NCBI GenBank assembly: GCA_026874595.1
Contig: CM049309.1
Span: forward strand, 14,128,576 to 14,192,575
Source: Sipunculus nudus
Lineage: Eukaryota > Annelida > Sipuncula > Golfingiida > Sipunculidae
Reading direction: 5' to 3'
DNA length: 64,000 bases
Shown one piece after another: positions 1-13,100 of this stretch. Below the pieces are notes generated by a model, which was not told where the DNA came from, made no database searches, and was given only the letters and a program-made list of their open reading frames with translations. Position 1 is the first letter of the stretch; every line of letters starts with the position of its first letter. The translations under genes were made by a program, and so were the position numbers.

Positions 1-480
1 GAGATCTATACACATGCAAAATTTTTGCCAAATTGGTCAAACGGTTCCCGAGATATGAGCTTGGATGTCTGCAGAGTAAATGTGAATTTAGGTGGCACCA
101 CCTGTCATAAATTGAGAAAGCTGTACAGGATGTATAAACCTTACCCTGCAAAATTTCAGGTGGATAAGTCAAACCACTGCTGAGATATGAGTGATATTAT
201 CCCAAGGCAGATGAACAGATGGACACTGCAAAAATGGTTGCAGGTGGCGCCACCATTTTTAGTGTATGTTATAAAGCTATCAAAGGGCTACATTTGTGCA
301 AAATTTTTAGCCTGATCGGTCAAACGGTTCCCGAGATATGCGGGTTTATGTTTGGAAACAGACTCACATATGGACACTGGGCAGCGAGGAAAGGTCAGAG
401 GTCAACCAAAAATGAGGGCGCAGCAGTTCACATGTGACCTGATGATAAACCCAATTCGCTTAAAATGCAAACCAAGTTTT
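1..480 (-). repeat. Fragment of the 280-bp palindrome array (family A1), cut by the window edge
   Basis: The sequence matches, in the opposite orientation, the left part of the element at 28780-30576. It has the same order: a phrase on 'cggttcccgagatatgagc', a palindrome-like site at 91-102 (GGTGGCACCACC), a perfect GGTGGCGCCACC at 243-254 (152 bp apart), and then the element's unique flank around 400-450, which includes the shared CACATGTGA. The open frames here also occur in the other copies of the repeat, so they are not evidence of a gene. A run of C at 550-561 follows shortly after. The true element end lies outside the window. Confidence 0.8.
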
Positions 481-588
481 TTCAAACAGTTGAAAGATAT
501 AGTTCCAAATAATCTGGGAATTCTGCATCTAAACACATTGTCTAGATATCCCCCCCCCCCCGAGCCAGGTCAGTTGCCATGGTGATGT

Positions 589-1378
589 CTGGACCCCACC
601 TGTTTGTACTGAGTGACCTCTTGACTTGGCTGCTGTAACTCAGAATGCTGTCAAATCTGTTTTCAAATACAGAAAGCATTTTTCAATTGGCTACAATTTT
701 TTTTAAAAACTGTATTAACCCAATCAATTCTTATAAAACTGGCAGAACCCTACCATAGAATAATTCTTGTAAAGTTTAAACCAATCAGCTTAACAGTTTC
801 ATCATAAATCAGTGTATAGGCTAGAAGAGTTTAGAATTACATTTTTGCTTGTAAAAAACACATCAATGAGGGTGGTGCCACAAATACCTCAAAATCAGAT
901 ATGACATATGTGACAAACATTGGTATAAAATTTGGTGATTATAGCTATAGCCGTTTCTTAGATTTTAATTTTTGTGTGCTTTTTTGGACAGATGACTAAG
1001 TTCAACCTCCTGTAATTCGGCCAAAAATCTCCGAACTGGAACCATTTGAACAAACTTAAGAGAGATTGTTCTAGGGATCATTTCTGTGAAATATTGGACA
1101 ATTTGGCTGGACAGTTTAAGAGAAGAAGGTTTTTAAAGGTTTTTAAGCTTTTTCTCTATAAAATCTAAATTAATGCAGATACCCAATAATAAGCTCCAGG
1201 GCACCAAGTTTCACATGTGACTAATTCTTATATAAAATTTAGAGCTGCTAGCTCCGACAGTTTCTGACTTACAGCCATGGACGGCGGAAAGCCAGCCTTG
1301 GACGGCGGATGGCTGACGGCGGACGGCTGACGATGGACGGACGACGCTGCGCCATCACATAAGCTCACAGGTTTGCTA
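589..1378 (+). repeat. Modular dispersed element, family D, with GACGG-rich tail
   Basis: It begins with a piece of a minisatellite ('ctgagtgacctcttgactt') that is better preserved at 61330-61770. It continues with a body closely similar to 61900-64000, sharing 'aattcggccaaaaatc', 'ccatttgaacaaactt' and 'aatttggctggac'. A decayed palindrome, GGTGGTGCCACA, lies at 871-882. The end is a run of GGACGGCGGA-type repeats (about 1277-1345), then CGCCATCACATAAGCTCAC and TTTGCTAAAAA. That tail style is one I associate with mollusc non-autonomous elements. There is no coding capacity. Confidence 0.75.
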
Positions 1379-1660
1379 AAAATCAGAAATTGTAGGTGGC
1401 GCCACTAAACTTGTGCAGCAGGTACAGACTATCAGTCCCAATGACGATAGTAAGTTTTGTGAAAATCCACCCAATGGTTCCGGAGAAATAAGCTTCTAAG
1501 TGTTTTTCTATAATCAGATCTAAAACATAGAAAAATAGGTCAAGGTCACCCATCCTACGGTGGATCCTTTTAGAGATATCCCGCTCACAAGGTAAAAGAT
1601 GGAAAAAGTTAATGGATACCAGACATATGGACAGCTTGGGTGACGACAATAGCCCATCAG
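1379..1660 (+). repeat. Diverged palindrome-bearing repeat unit
   Basis: It carries GGTGGCGCCACT at 1395-1406, one base off the recurring palindrome. About 75 bases on is 'ccaatggttccggagaaat', which parallels the 'cggttcccgagatatg' phrase of family A1. The flanks differ from A1, A2 and D, so this looks like a separate family sharing the same core. It also contains GGTCAAGGTCACC near 1538. The open frames on the minus strand are not recognisable as protein. Confidence 0.5.
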
Positions 1661-1973
1661 CCTAAGGGCTAAGGGCAAAAAAAAGGTATGGTCCTCAGGC
1701 ACTTTTTTCAGAAATCAGTGCAGGCCAGCAATATTTTTTTTTACCTTTTTTTGTATGTTTTGATAAAAATGTCATATGATCAGGGAAAAGCATGAAAAAA
1801 AACCCAGAATTGTTTTGCTTAATAGGTAAAAGCACTACTTACAAAGGAACTCTTATAAAAATTGTATTATTTAATCTTCTTGAGAGATTAAAACAATAAT
1901 TTTTGATGCGGGAGTTGTAAAATTAACCTTGGCAGTGCGTAAGGACCATACCTATTACTCTTTTGGCCTTAGA
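1661..1973. mobile_element. Small non-autonomous inverted-repeat element (MITE-like)
   Basis: The arm at 1683-1702 (AAGGTATGGTCCTCAGGCAC) is repeated inverted at 1935-1953 (GTGCGTAAGGACCATACCT). The match extends outward more loosely to CCTAAGG at 1661 and CCTTAG at the right end, giving arms of about 40 bases around some 230 bases of AT-rich non-coding filler. No target duplication is certain, so the superfamily is left open. Confidence 0.55.
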
Positions 1974-4330
1974 CCAAGTTCAGGACCACTGAGAAGAGAA
2001 TGATACCTTGAAAAAATTTCTCTCCAAACCAGTCTTGAGATCTACATCACTGCAGGGTTTGTCATACTCTGAAATTTTCACCATTCCAATGGAAGGGCAT
2101 TAATATAGGTTTGCCTTTCCGCAGAAAAATTTGCCTTTTCGCTAAGGATGCATCTTACCATCATATCAAACTTTCAGTCACATTTCACTCAGTGAAACCT
2201 GATTCTGCCAACTAACATGCCATCCAACATACGCATGATCTTGCATGCAAAAAGAACTGGAAGTTTTCAATAGTACACTGTTAAAATTATCAGATACAAA
2301 ATTGTGTACCGAAAAAGACCTCAGGAAAATATAGGCCATAAAAGCCTTAATGCTGGAAAGTATATGAAATTATAAACCATTTTTATATCGGAAAATATAG
2401 GAACTGCAGGGAGTTGGTGGAAGAAAACCTGTAAATTATTTCATTTAAGTGTCATGTTTGTTACTACTTATCAGCTACTAATGTGGAAAAAATCTAGGGG
2501 GTCACCTTTCCAACATATCACAACAAAATGAAAAATACCTTTCCGTGAACGTTTTTGTGCCCATCTGAGACAGGCGAAAGGCATTATTACGACCCCTGGA
2601 CCTACTATAACACTGCAGTAGCTTGGTCCTTAGTGAAGCTGTAACAATACATCAGTGAAGGATCTCTGTGGAATGCCAGAGTTACATGATGATAGAAGCT
2701 CAAATACTGTATCAATATCATCAGGTGTGCCTGTACTGATATGCAGACAATATCAGATCATATTCTACATTTTACTATGGTCTCTCAGCATTGCAGTATA
2801 GGCATGTAAGGTGAAATGTCATTGGTCAGAAAGGAGTATAACAGCATCTGATTGGCTGTTTGGAAAAGAATTTTATTTATGGTTAATATACATTGTTCAA
2901 GAAGAGGCTTATTTATCTTTCTATGAACAAATAAAATCATTGGCACATTGAGTTTCAATGCAGCTGCATCTGAGTGATAATAATTTATTGAACTCTGTTT
3001 ACAGTGAGACTTGTATTTTGCTCTTGCATGTGCTTCACTGTTACGTCACATTACTTCATATCTATATTCAAGGAAGATAAACAATGGTCAGTTGTTGGGG
3101 GTGCCATGAACCATGGATATATATGAGACATGTCAACCAGGAAGTAAAGTGAATAATATTTATATTGATACAAAAATTACTCATTTTCCTCTTTCTGCAT
3201 CTGGTGCAAATTTTGGGATGTTTGTCTTATGTTGAGATAATAGTGAAAAATCATGTGGAGAGTGGTTGTGGAACAGACTATTGCTATAACCAGTACACAG
3301 CTGGATCATCCTAATGAGATCTTACATGTTTCTTTACACAGTTTGTTTATTTATAAAATCTTTTGGGTGACTTGGCCACTCGATCTTTTCCTCAGTTAAG
3401 GCAATGCCCAATCTGCTACCAAACAGTAATCCTGTCCAAGGTCTCTCTGTTAATATTTCGCATTCATGGATGAAATTTGTCAATGCCAACCAGTACCAGA
3501 TTCAAACCTGCCACACCTAGTTTACCCTAATAAAATCCATGCATGGTAAATCAAGCATGTTATTTTGGCCTCTTCTCAGCAACTACAGGTCCAATCACTG
3601 CTAAACTCTCTCTTTAGCAGGATTCACTGCTTGCCACTATGTTGGAGTACCTAATGTTACATTTCCTTGCCCTTATTAGACCCAAACTGAAGTCAAAATG
3701 CAGAGACTTAAAAGTATGGGCACAATTCTGCACAAATCTGATAGTCTGTATCACTAACCAGGTTGACCAGCACAAGATTATTCCCTGTTTTCATCACTGC
3801 TGTCTGCCGCCAGCATTTACATTTCTTTATCAGTGCAATCTGAATATAATCCAAGATTTATATAATGAGCACTGCAAGTCATGACCAGCTTCCTAGTAAT
3901 TACTTTATTTCTACAGAAGAGAAAGACCACTCAGGATGGTCTGAGCCATAAAACCATCTCCCCAAAACACTGAAGGCACAGAAGGGTAATTGTCTTGAGG
4001 TTTAAAGCTCCATCAGCTCATCAGTATTTGTCACCTACATCCAGGACTGTCGTCCGGATGTTTTAATGCACTTCTTGTGCTGTCTACTGAACAAAGATGA
4101 GGGTTAATGCATAAAAGTATATGCAGCGTGTAACAGACCCCTAGGGCAAAGAAAACCAGAATTCATATTACTTGGTATCTAATTATATTCATATAATATT
4201 ATAGTGCATCTTTTTTATTTCACTTCAATGATATGGTGCCACTTATGTAGAAATATATTGTACTGCCACTGGATGGGATAAAATCATGTAGAAAAAATGA
4301 TCAAACAGTTTAAATAACACAAGAACACCA
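1974..4330. other. No gene or clear repeat recognised
   Basis: The stretch is AT-rich and single-copy in appearance. 'ttgcctttccgc' near 2110 and a loosely inverted 'aggcgaaaggcat' near 2570 suggest a decayed inverted-repeat element, but I could not define its ends. The open frame at 3639-3884 resembles no protein I know. Confidence 0.4.
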
Positions 4331-4835
4331 CAAGGATGCATAATATTCTTGTTGCATGATTTGTGACATCTGACCTCATTAAACATGCGTGAATTATGCC
4401 AAGAATTTAATTCAGGCATTTACTTTACTAGTATATATTTTTAATGAATTACATGAAAATCCTTCAGATTTTTGCCAAGTCATTATGATGCCACCAAAGT
4501 CTGGTGAACTTTTATCTCATTTAACATTCATGGATTCTGCCAGGAATCAAATTTAGGTGAAATTATATATTAGTCAAAAATTCTGTTGAGATTCATCAAA
4601 ATCCATTATATTCCTGGTCAGTTATCATGGCCACACTACAAAGTAGCCTCTGACCTAATTAAATATGCATGAATTTCAACTATGGTGAAACTCAGGAGAG
4701 AAAATCTATTGGAAAGGAGTTATGGTGAGTTTTGTGAAAATCCATTGAATCCCTGGTAAGTTATCGTGGTGGACAGACAGACCGTGGGTATACAATTCTA
4801 CAGTCCATCATGGACGGGTGTATAAAAAGTATGAA
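4331..4835 (+). repeat. Degenerate tandem repeat with GACAGAC tail
   Basis: Three diverged copies of a unit of about 140 bases start near 4371, 4516 and 4651. Each has a version of 'tgacctaattaaatatgcatg' followed by 'gaat..aattcaggtgaaa'. Near 4765 there is a short 'ggacagacagacc' run and then 'cagtccatcatggacgggtgtataaaaag'. The repeat-array-plus-GACA-tail organisation is the one seen in the other dispersed elements of the window. Confidence 0.55.
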
Positions 4836-5469
4836 AAGTACAAATCTTTTGTATCTTAGCAACTGGGTCTGATCCAGTGACCTTTAACCTCAGGTTTCAT
4901 AGGATAAACACTATAAATTGACAAGTTTTTCCTTCAATCTTCACTCAGCAGACAATGCCATCTACAGGTATAATGGTCAAACCCCAAAAACAAATATAAA
5001 ATATAAAAAAACTGCCATAAATAAAAAATTTATCATTTTTTCATTTCCATACAAATACTTTAGAAAGAATCACATGCACTTTTACCCAGTAAGACATGAT
5101 ATTGTTTAAGCACTCCTTTCAGATCTGATTGAAAACATGGTGCTTTTCTGATTTACATTAGGCATTATACACAATCCCTTGTTAGATATCCACTTTGATT
5201 AAAGACTTAATTAGATTTAAAGATTCAATTAAGCTTGGACTGAACCACATTTTTGTGGGCCTTTACAATTGAAATGTGATGAAATAAATCAGGCAGACGG
5301 CCAACCCCTTTTCATAATCGCCAAAGAAAACTGCAATATTCAATAACAACAGAAAATTCTGTAGTCATAAATATCTCAAAAATTCCCATGAGACAATCTG
5401 TTGCTGAGATGCCACTTTTTTACCAGTTGAAAGCATGAATCATGGAAGTGGCCTAGTACCAAGCTGTAC
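4836..5469. other. No feature recognised
   Basis: AT-rich unique sequence. The open frame at 4918-5109 is Lys/Asn/Phe-rich, as expected of random AT-rich DNA. Confidence 0.35.
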
Positions 5470-5830
5470 AAAGCCCAGGTAAAATAAACCCCCTAATGAT
5501 TGCACTGATTTTTGGTGTTATTACAAGTCTTTTGGTCGCTGGCGATTATCCCATTAATGAAGGACACTAATTACATTCATTTGTGAGGGCCATCCAATAA
5601 ATCTTAGCATATCTGACACAAGCGATGTAATTATCCCTGACCCGGGGTGAATTCAAACATCATTTATAAAACGAAATCAAACCAGGGAAAGCAAGCTGCC
5701 GTACAGAATAAAGAACACTCCAACATGAAACACAACAAATTTTATTCTGGGATGAGTGTTGCCATACTTTTTGGAAGCCTGAATGATTTATGGTGACATG
5801 ACTATGATTAATTGTGTTGATTTATTTTAA
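5470..5830. other. Candidate conserved non-coding island
   Basis: The stretch is less AT-biased than its surroundings and dense in homeodomain-type cores: CTAATGATTG near 5493, CTAATTACATTCATTTG near 5568, CCAATAAATC near 5593 and GTAATTATCCC near 5629. It has no repeat partner elsewhere in the window and no open frame. The enhancer reading is an inference from base composition and motif density only. Confidence 0.25.
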
Positions 5831-5949
5831 TCTTATCACATGACTTGCTGCTACTACATCCACATTTAATATAGACTGACCATGAAACTATATGGACTTT
5901 AAGTTACAGGTACATACACATTTGCAATTATATGTGCATTATTTCAAAC

Positions 5950-6165
5950 CATTAGTTCATTTTGGCTGAATACGAAAGTTCTCAACCAAAACCTTAACAG
6001 CACACAGACCTATTTACTATCTCATATTTCCTGTTTTATACATTGTTTTGGATCTGTGTGTGAGTAAAGACAGTCCACGTCTGTCTGTATAAAGTAATTA
6101 GATCGCATACCAGAGGTCCGATCCTGCGCAGTGGACTATTCCCAAACATGGAAAATGAAAAATGA
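5950..6165 (+). repeat. Dispersed repeat, copy 1 (partner at 48460-48605)
   Basis: 'ttcattttggctgaatac.aaagtt' and, at the far end, 'agaggtccgatcctg', 'ccaaacatggaaaa' and 'aatgaaag' recur in the same order at 48460-48605. This copy has extra sequence in the middle (about 6030-6100). It is non-coding. Confidence 0.5.
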
Positions 6166-8165
6166 AAGATAAAAAAACATATGAAAACATAAGTCACATG
6201 GCATGGCTACAAGGTGGTATAATAAGTGCCATATCGTTTATACATTCACCACTGTTTGCACCTGATGCAAGTTTTTCCCCCTCTTGCATACAAGAGTTTG
6301 CAAATGATTTAAGAACAAAATATTTGGTGGATACCATCATATTTCAAGGTGAAAACACTGTATTCTGACAATACTCAACATCCATGGAATGTGATTAAGT
6401 CCCTTTAACATTGATACCCATTTAAACTGTATTCCCATGCTTGGTCCCCTATCCAATATCTTTACCCCAAGGGTGTACCCTTTCACTTATGAGTTCATAA
6501 GTTTGGGTCATTTATTATTTGTAGCCATGTCATTGATAACCTTAAGGTTCAGGTTGGCTATTGGCATAAATGCCAGTATCCATTATTCTACAAAGTCTGG
6601 TGAACTATTACAAAATTCAAATAAATCATTATTGGCTCTTGGAAGATATGATAATGTTTACTGAGGGCAAGTCGTCTCACTCACCTCAAGAGCATTCCCC
6701 CCAGCTTCCAGATACAGGTGAAATGGCCACCAAACCCTTTACCCAGATAGATTCTGACATTCAGACTGACCTAGGAGTCCTTTCCTGTCATATTTCTGAG
6801 CCCTCATCAAATACTGACCTTCCAAAAACTTCAAAACCACTCATTGGGTTTACCAATTCAGACTTAAAAAAGATGTTGTGCGTGTAAGAATTAAGGGTAT
6901 CCTTGCAGAGAATTACATGTTGAATTTTTTTTATGTTATGGGAGCCTGTGAAACATATTTGAAAACACAACTGACAGCAAAACAACTATAGTTAAGCAAT
7001 ACATAAAAAAGTACAGTCATTCTTTTAATGAATCCAAATAAGGCTTCATGTTTCAACTGCAATTATTTTGTCTTCAAATATCTTCATAGATTCTCGTAAA
7101 ACTTTCTGGCAATATTTTCTGTGTGATACACATTAACAACAAACTAACATCTTGCTCAGTTTGCTGTCAAAACATGATAATAACAACTATTATTTTCTTT
7201 TTATATAAATTCTTGTAAGAACAAACTAAAATTATATCAATTCTTTTTCAATTTCAACAATAATTATATAGATTCAAAATTGTTTCAAGTATCCACAATC
7301 ATATTATTCCCTCTTCATCAAACATTTCTTGAAATATCATACCGCCCTTAATGGCAATGAGATACCCAGAATCAAACTGAGTAGCTAGCACCATAATTGC
7401 ACATTAAGCCCAATAAGTGATCAGCATATTGATAAAGAGTGGTTTGTATCTAGTCAACAGGTAACAAAAGGCTTTTAGCTTCTGTAATGAAAGTATCCTG
7501 TCAAAAGTCACACTGTTATTCAAAGCACATCTTGCCTGGGTTTTCCTCAATAAGCTGAAATCCCTGTAAAACATATAATGCCGTACCTATAATCACCTGT
7601 CATTCAATCTATGATGGCTGCTGCATTAGTTGATTAAAATATCCTTACATTGATGTCTCTTCTGATTTCTTCTGGTTCATGCCATTGCCACACTTTTAAA
7701 TATAACTGCATAAAATGTGTTTTGTCAACAGAGATAAACATTACTAAATGAGATATCTGCATTAAATCCAATGAATTTGGCAATGAATTTAACTACTGGT
7801 GCATCAGAGAATGGTGCTGTTTTAAGATGCCCGCAATATCAACACCCACACCATCCATTTCCGTTCTGGATGTCTGTAAATACCACCCTCTGATGTGACA
7901 AGGACAAACAAAATGAAAGCTTTCAGGAGATTTGTGAGTACAAGAGTACCATAGTTAGATGATACAAGAAACAATTTCAACTTCCCTCTGATTTGTTTAT
8001 TCTTTAGGAAAATAGACTGTACTTGTATAATGGTGTTTGAGTCAAAGGTTTACTCTTCCAGAGCATTTTTTTTTTTAATTTTCATCAAACAGATGCAAAA
8101 GAACAGAATGATAATGGTACATGGCAGCCTTAACAGTGAAAGGTTTACTCTTCTAAAAAAATACA
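6166..8165. other. No gene recognised
   Basis: The overlapping open frames at 6162-6887 match no family I know, are not bounded by convincing splice sites, and use AT-rich codons like the surrounding DNA. The remainder is AT-rich unique sequence. Confidence 0.35.
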
Positions 8166-8420
8166 ACTCGCTCTTATAGCCATGATGGGGATTGAACCCA
8201 GGTCACCAGTGGGGATTGAACCCAGGTCACCAGTGGGGATTGAACCCAGGTCACCAGTGGGGATTGAACCCAGGTCATCAGTGGGGATTGAACCCAGGTC
8301 ACCAGTGGGGATGGAAGAGCAAATTTACCACTCAACTGTGCAGCCCCCCCCCCCCTCCCCCCCCCAACATGCTTTGTTGTATCTGGAGTGATTGACCTGG
8401 CTTCCAGAGGTTCCCATCAA
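8166..8420 (-). mobile_element. tRNA-derived SINE carrying an internal minisatellite
   Basis: Read on the minus strand there is an A-box-like GTTGAGTGGTAAATTTGC (from about 8326-8343) and a B box GGTTCAATCCCC, the two RNA polymerase III promoter parts of a tRNA. The flank 'gctcttatagccatgatgggga' matches the second SINE of this type at 31050-31070. The B-box region has been multiplied into a 24-bp tandem repeat (8187-8306). A long C/T tract at 8343-8365 adjoins the head. Confidence 0.65.
8187..8306. repeat. 24-bp minisatellite, five units
   Basis: Five head-to-tail units of 24 bases start at 8187, 8211, 8235, 8259 and 8283. Each contains GGGGATTGAACCCAGG and then TCACCAGT. The only difference is one C-to-T change in unit 4. 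Because 24 is a multiple of three, open frames across it show a repeating GIEPRSPV-type peptide, which is an artefact and not a gene. Confidence 0.95.
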
Positions 8421-9394
8421 ACATGATATTTAAAAAAGTCTTAGTTATCATGTATTTCTTTGTATGACAATATTGCTATGAAGACTTGATTTAATTACCA
8501 GCAGGCTTTGTCTTAGAGAGTTTTAATATTTAATATGATCGAATCAAGGCCACCCAACTAGGTGTACTGCTCCACATCACCTTTATTACACTATGCATTA
8601 CCGGTTATATACTTTCAAAACCACTTTCATTTATCATATCATGAAATAATAGAGATTCTTCACTTAGTCTTTAGGCCAAGTGGATATGCTAAGCAGAATG
8701 GCTGAATTAAGTTTAAATCCCGGCACTTCTAGATATGATAGTTTCCACTTTTTACCAAAACCCCGACATGGACCTTCATATTAATTATAGCATTAGGGGA
8801 GGCATTTTGCTCTCTGCTGACAGCTTTCTAGTTTTATCAAGCATGCTTAAACTCCATTATGTTAGATAATGATGTACACTAATTTGCAAGGCAATGATAG
8901 TGGTATCATACCACAAACTTACCACAGACTGACAATGTTACTGTTATTTATTCATCATGAGTTATAATCCATTGGGAGAACTTCTGGCCGGGTGACCGGA
9001 TAGCACAGAGGTGAAAGATGTAAACTTCCCATTTGAACATTTTATGCTGTGTACCAGGAAACTGGTGATGACACTGGAGTGACATTGATAACAACTTTAT
9101 GGTGGAAGAGTGTTGAAACTGATCTTTTACAAACCTGAATTCATTTTAAAACCCATCATTCAAAAGTCGTTTAGAAACACTCTCTGACAGTATTTTTAAG
9201 CTTAGCCATATAACAATGTCATGTTTTGTCCAGCGGTTTACAGAATACCACCTGCCTCTCGTCAAATCATACAGCACTGACGAGCTATGATATCAAGACT
9301 TCAGCCACTGGCACTCTCACCTGATGGAGTTTACTTTAAATCATGGCAGAGGCACAGAAAGTATTGCCATTCTGAATTTTATACAATAAAGTAA
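8421..9394. other. No feature recognised
   Basis: Unique-looking AT-rich DNA. A short stretch near 8990-9020 (gtgaccggatagcacagaggt) is faintly tRNA-like but has no B box at the right distance. Confidence 0.35.
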
Positions 9395-10140
9395 AACAAG
9401 GGACCCATGGGTCACGGTGCTCAGCTGAACTTAATAATAAAATTTTAACAACTGCAAAATGTACTTATTTCTTTTTTTTTATATATTAACATTTGAAAAG
9501 CTAAGAGGAAGTGGTCCTGCTATTTGGTGATATCAAATACTAATTTAAATATATAAAAGAAGGATAAATACAGTGTACCTTTATAGACTACATCAAAAAT
9601 GCAGGAGCCTCTCTTAATATTTGTAAAAGTATCAGTATTTTGACCAATGTGACATTGACATGTGTTTAAAACACCCTATGGAATATATGAATGTATATCC
9701 TTTGAATAAAGTCTCTAGCTTCAACAATTATCTTGTTAGATGAGTAAATATATTTCCAGATTTTTGACAAAGTACATTATGTTTGAGCCCAATATTGACT
9801 AAATTTCTGGGATATAAATAGAAAAAATATATGCAGGAATGGTTACATCAAACTAAACATAAACACCAGTGGTTTTTTTCTTGGCATATTTAAGTGTAAA
9901 AATAGGTTATTACTTGAAAATGAAGGTTTTCCCTTAATTTCTTGAAGGAACGAAGTCACAGCAACCCTCTTACAAGTTTGGTAGGAGAACTTGGGGACAT
10001 CTAACTGTATGTAGAATTTTTTTATTTGTAGGTCCAATGGTTTCAAAATGTGCCTTTATAACAGCCAGACGAACGGCCAGACGACATACAAAAGACCACC
10101 ACTATAGCTCAGATGACTTATAGTCAGCTGAGATAAAAAA
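9395..10140 (+). mobile_element. Complete short non-autonomous element, family E
   Basis: It starts with AACAAGGGACCCATGGGTCA, then GCTCAGCTGA, and ends with CACTATAGCTCAGATGACTT, ATAGTCAGCTGAG and a T/A-rich end. The terminal CTCAGCTGA is thus repeated inverted at both ends, and CTATA/TATAG forms a hairpin just inside the 3' end. A GACG/GACA-like run (about 10065-10095) precedes the hairpin. The internal part ('ccttaatttcttgaaggaacgaagtcac', 'ggtaggagaacttggggacatctaac') matches units at 45130-45420, 47110-47470 and 47650-48010. It has no coding capacity. The organisation fits Helentron-type non-autonomous elements; that class assignment is an inference. Confidence 0.7.
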
Positions 10141-13100
10141 GTATAAAGTTAGAAGACAGTATAAAGTAGGTTTTTCCTGAAATAAAGTGATATTTTTAAA
10201 TAGCACATGTCAAGGAAATACTTTTAAGAATATTGATATTTTAAAAGTGCAATATGCTGGAACTGCTGGATATTGTGTATTAATTAATGCCATATTCATG
10301 TAGCCAAGGATTAATATATATATATAAATTGTTTGCATACGGTCTGGTTGTTTTGCTTTTTGACAAACGTAAATTCCTGAAGAGAGTGCTTCTCTTATTA
10401 ACTTACTGCCTTCTGCATTAAATGAGCTGGACTGTTGATATAATACATGACACAAAATAAGCCATGTCAATATGAAACTTTACATTTTCTGCTTAAAGAG
10501 GGCAGGCATATATATTAATGTGAAGTAAAGAAGTCTTCTCTCTCCATGTGGGGAAGGATTTAGAGAATAAACAGGAAGCCTTTATTTTAACAAAGAATCA
10601 TTGAGCAGAGACAGGCATTTATTACCATTTGTGACCAATTTGTAGCATACTTTAATTGGGCCATCATCTAATAATAGAAGTCCTGCATCCAGATTCAGCC
10701 CATAATTGAGAGTTTCCATGTTTTATGCTTTAGTTCACAAGAACAACAGAGAACACAGACTTGAAATGAGGTTCTGTTTTGGGAAATATATCTATGAATG
10801 ATGAAGTCACAAGGGCAGAGTTTCTTGAGAAAAGCATCAGGAATATTGGCAGATGGTTTCCTTGCTCATCATGTCATTTCTGATGCTACTGCTGAAATCT
10901 GCAGCATTTTCTGTTAGTTGCAGCCAAATGGAAACACTGGAATCCATGCAAGTCCTGGTTAGTCACAGATGGCAAGCTGCCATATGGTTGTCTGCCAGGC
11001 CCTGTTTGTAAAAATGTCTTCAAAGCTTGATTCTTATGGTAAAAAAGCCAACTTTTTCTCCTGTGCACTGAGATAATAAGAGACAAGATTGAAAGTCACA
11101 CCCTACATCTGGTAATTCCTGGTAACTTTAAGTTAAGAATACTTATCTTTATTTTTCAATAGATAAAAAAAAACAATTTTAATTTATAAGGGAATAGGTC
11201 CATGACCTGTTGTGGTAGTGTCTGTTGAAAGAAAATGACAGTTACAATGTGGCAAGAATTTTTTCTAGGGTAAGCACATGGTTTGTTGTTGACACTATAT
11301 CTGCTGTATGATCAAAGTCATATGACAAGAATACAATTTTATTTTGAGATAAAATAAAGAAATATTAAAAAAGGTTATTTTGAAACGAAAAAAAATAGGA
11401 GACAAATATGATAAAATGATAAGCCTTTTCATGACTTTTTTTAAACATTTTCCAAAAAGGAAATTAATATTTTTTCAGTATTTAAATCACACTTCAAGAT
11501 TCGTGAGGTTCTGTATAATTTTTTAGGGCACATGAACTCTTCAGGGATTCAAGGGTTTAGTGTGACTGTATATTTGAACTGGGTTGATGGATAACTGACA
11601 ACAGGAGGATGTGCCCTGTTTCAGTGACGGGAAAAAATTGATTCGGCACCTCACATCACGAGAATCTGCCATGCTTGATCAAAAGCGAACGGTGGATGAA
11701 TGAAGCTGATTGGCACTGGACCTACAAATATTATCTTGTAGCTGACGGTCAGGAACAAGTGCAGATATGAAACACCACACAAAAGTAAACTGCTATTTTT
11801 TACATATGTAGATGTTTTGTAATTATAGTTGTTTTTATTCAAGGACAATGTAGGATGATATATTACAAAATATTTGCAATGTAGGATCCAAAATTATGAT
11901 ACATTAATGGATGGTAGCAAGTATACACTTGATCAACCAGGCTAAGTGTGGTCATATATATAGCATTATTCACTTTATAAGTATACAACAGTGATTGTCT
12001 TAATTATGCTTTTATTGTCACATGAAGTTATTTATCTTGTTTTTTTTTTATTCTTCATTTGACTTTTAAAATAAAGGTAATCATTTCACATGGGTTTGTC
12101 TGTTTGTCTATAATATAACTTTTTGTCACAATAAAGGCACTGACCAGTTTTTGCAAGCAGAAATAATATTTTTTGCAAGCAGAAATTAACTTTTTTTTAG
12201 TTAACCCAGACCCATGATAACTCAACCATCCTAAATAATATGTTAATATTTGCCTGTTCAGGATGATTACTTTCATTCCTATTTTAGGGGCTGCATGACT
12301 GCATGACCGTGGTAATTTGCCCTCTACTAAATGCTTTCTAATAGTATCCTTAAATTGATAAGCATATTCTGGAACTAGACTGAAGCAATACCCTGTTTGA
12401 ATAAATGGCAACAATGTTTATAAGAATGAGCAAATATTTGAACCACACAGATTGATAACTGGTATACAATAACATGTGCCTGGTATTAACATTTGGCACA
12501 TTAGCTGATGAAATGGAAATTTGAGATGTTTAACAAATAAAGACCATTACAAAAACCACAACTGAAATCAAATATTTGTATCAAACACGGCATGGAGTGA
12601 TGGATAGGTGTCTATATGATGTAAGTCATACTATGTAACTTCCACAATTGCCAGCTGGCAAACTTTTTACATCAGGGTGCCAGGTACCCTCTTTTCCCGA
12701 GAATGCCAGCAGTTGGAAGAACTGAGTCCCTTAGAAATTCAGTGAGTGTAAGGTCCAAATAGCTTGGGATTTTAATGTAACGTAATACTGACTAATATGG
12801 AATAACAATTTAGAATGCACCGAAATGCTCAGTCATAAAATGTTTGCCATTATTGAAGGCTGACCTAGAATTCTCCTGGGAAACTGATACATGGAATCGT
12901 TATAATAATAAAAGGTATGTGCATGGTTTTTTATTAAGTGGTTATTTAAGTAAGTCAGAGCCATTAAATTTTACAGTCAGGGAGAAAGAAGAAAAAATCA
13001 ATTACAGCTGAACATGAACAAGGGTGTTACATAAATGCTGAAAACGCAGAGATGCTGAAAATCAATCCATGTACTATGTATATCATACTTTCCTTGTTCA

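Noticed and set aside
8182-8395. Two repetitive open frames (GIEPRSPV-type and NPGHQWGL-type)
   Set aside because: They arise because the 24-bp minisatellite has a period divisible by three.
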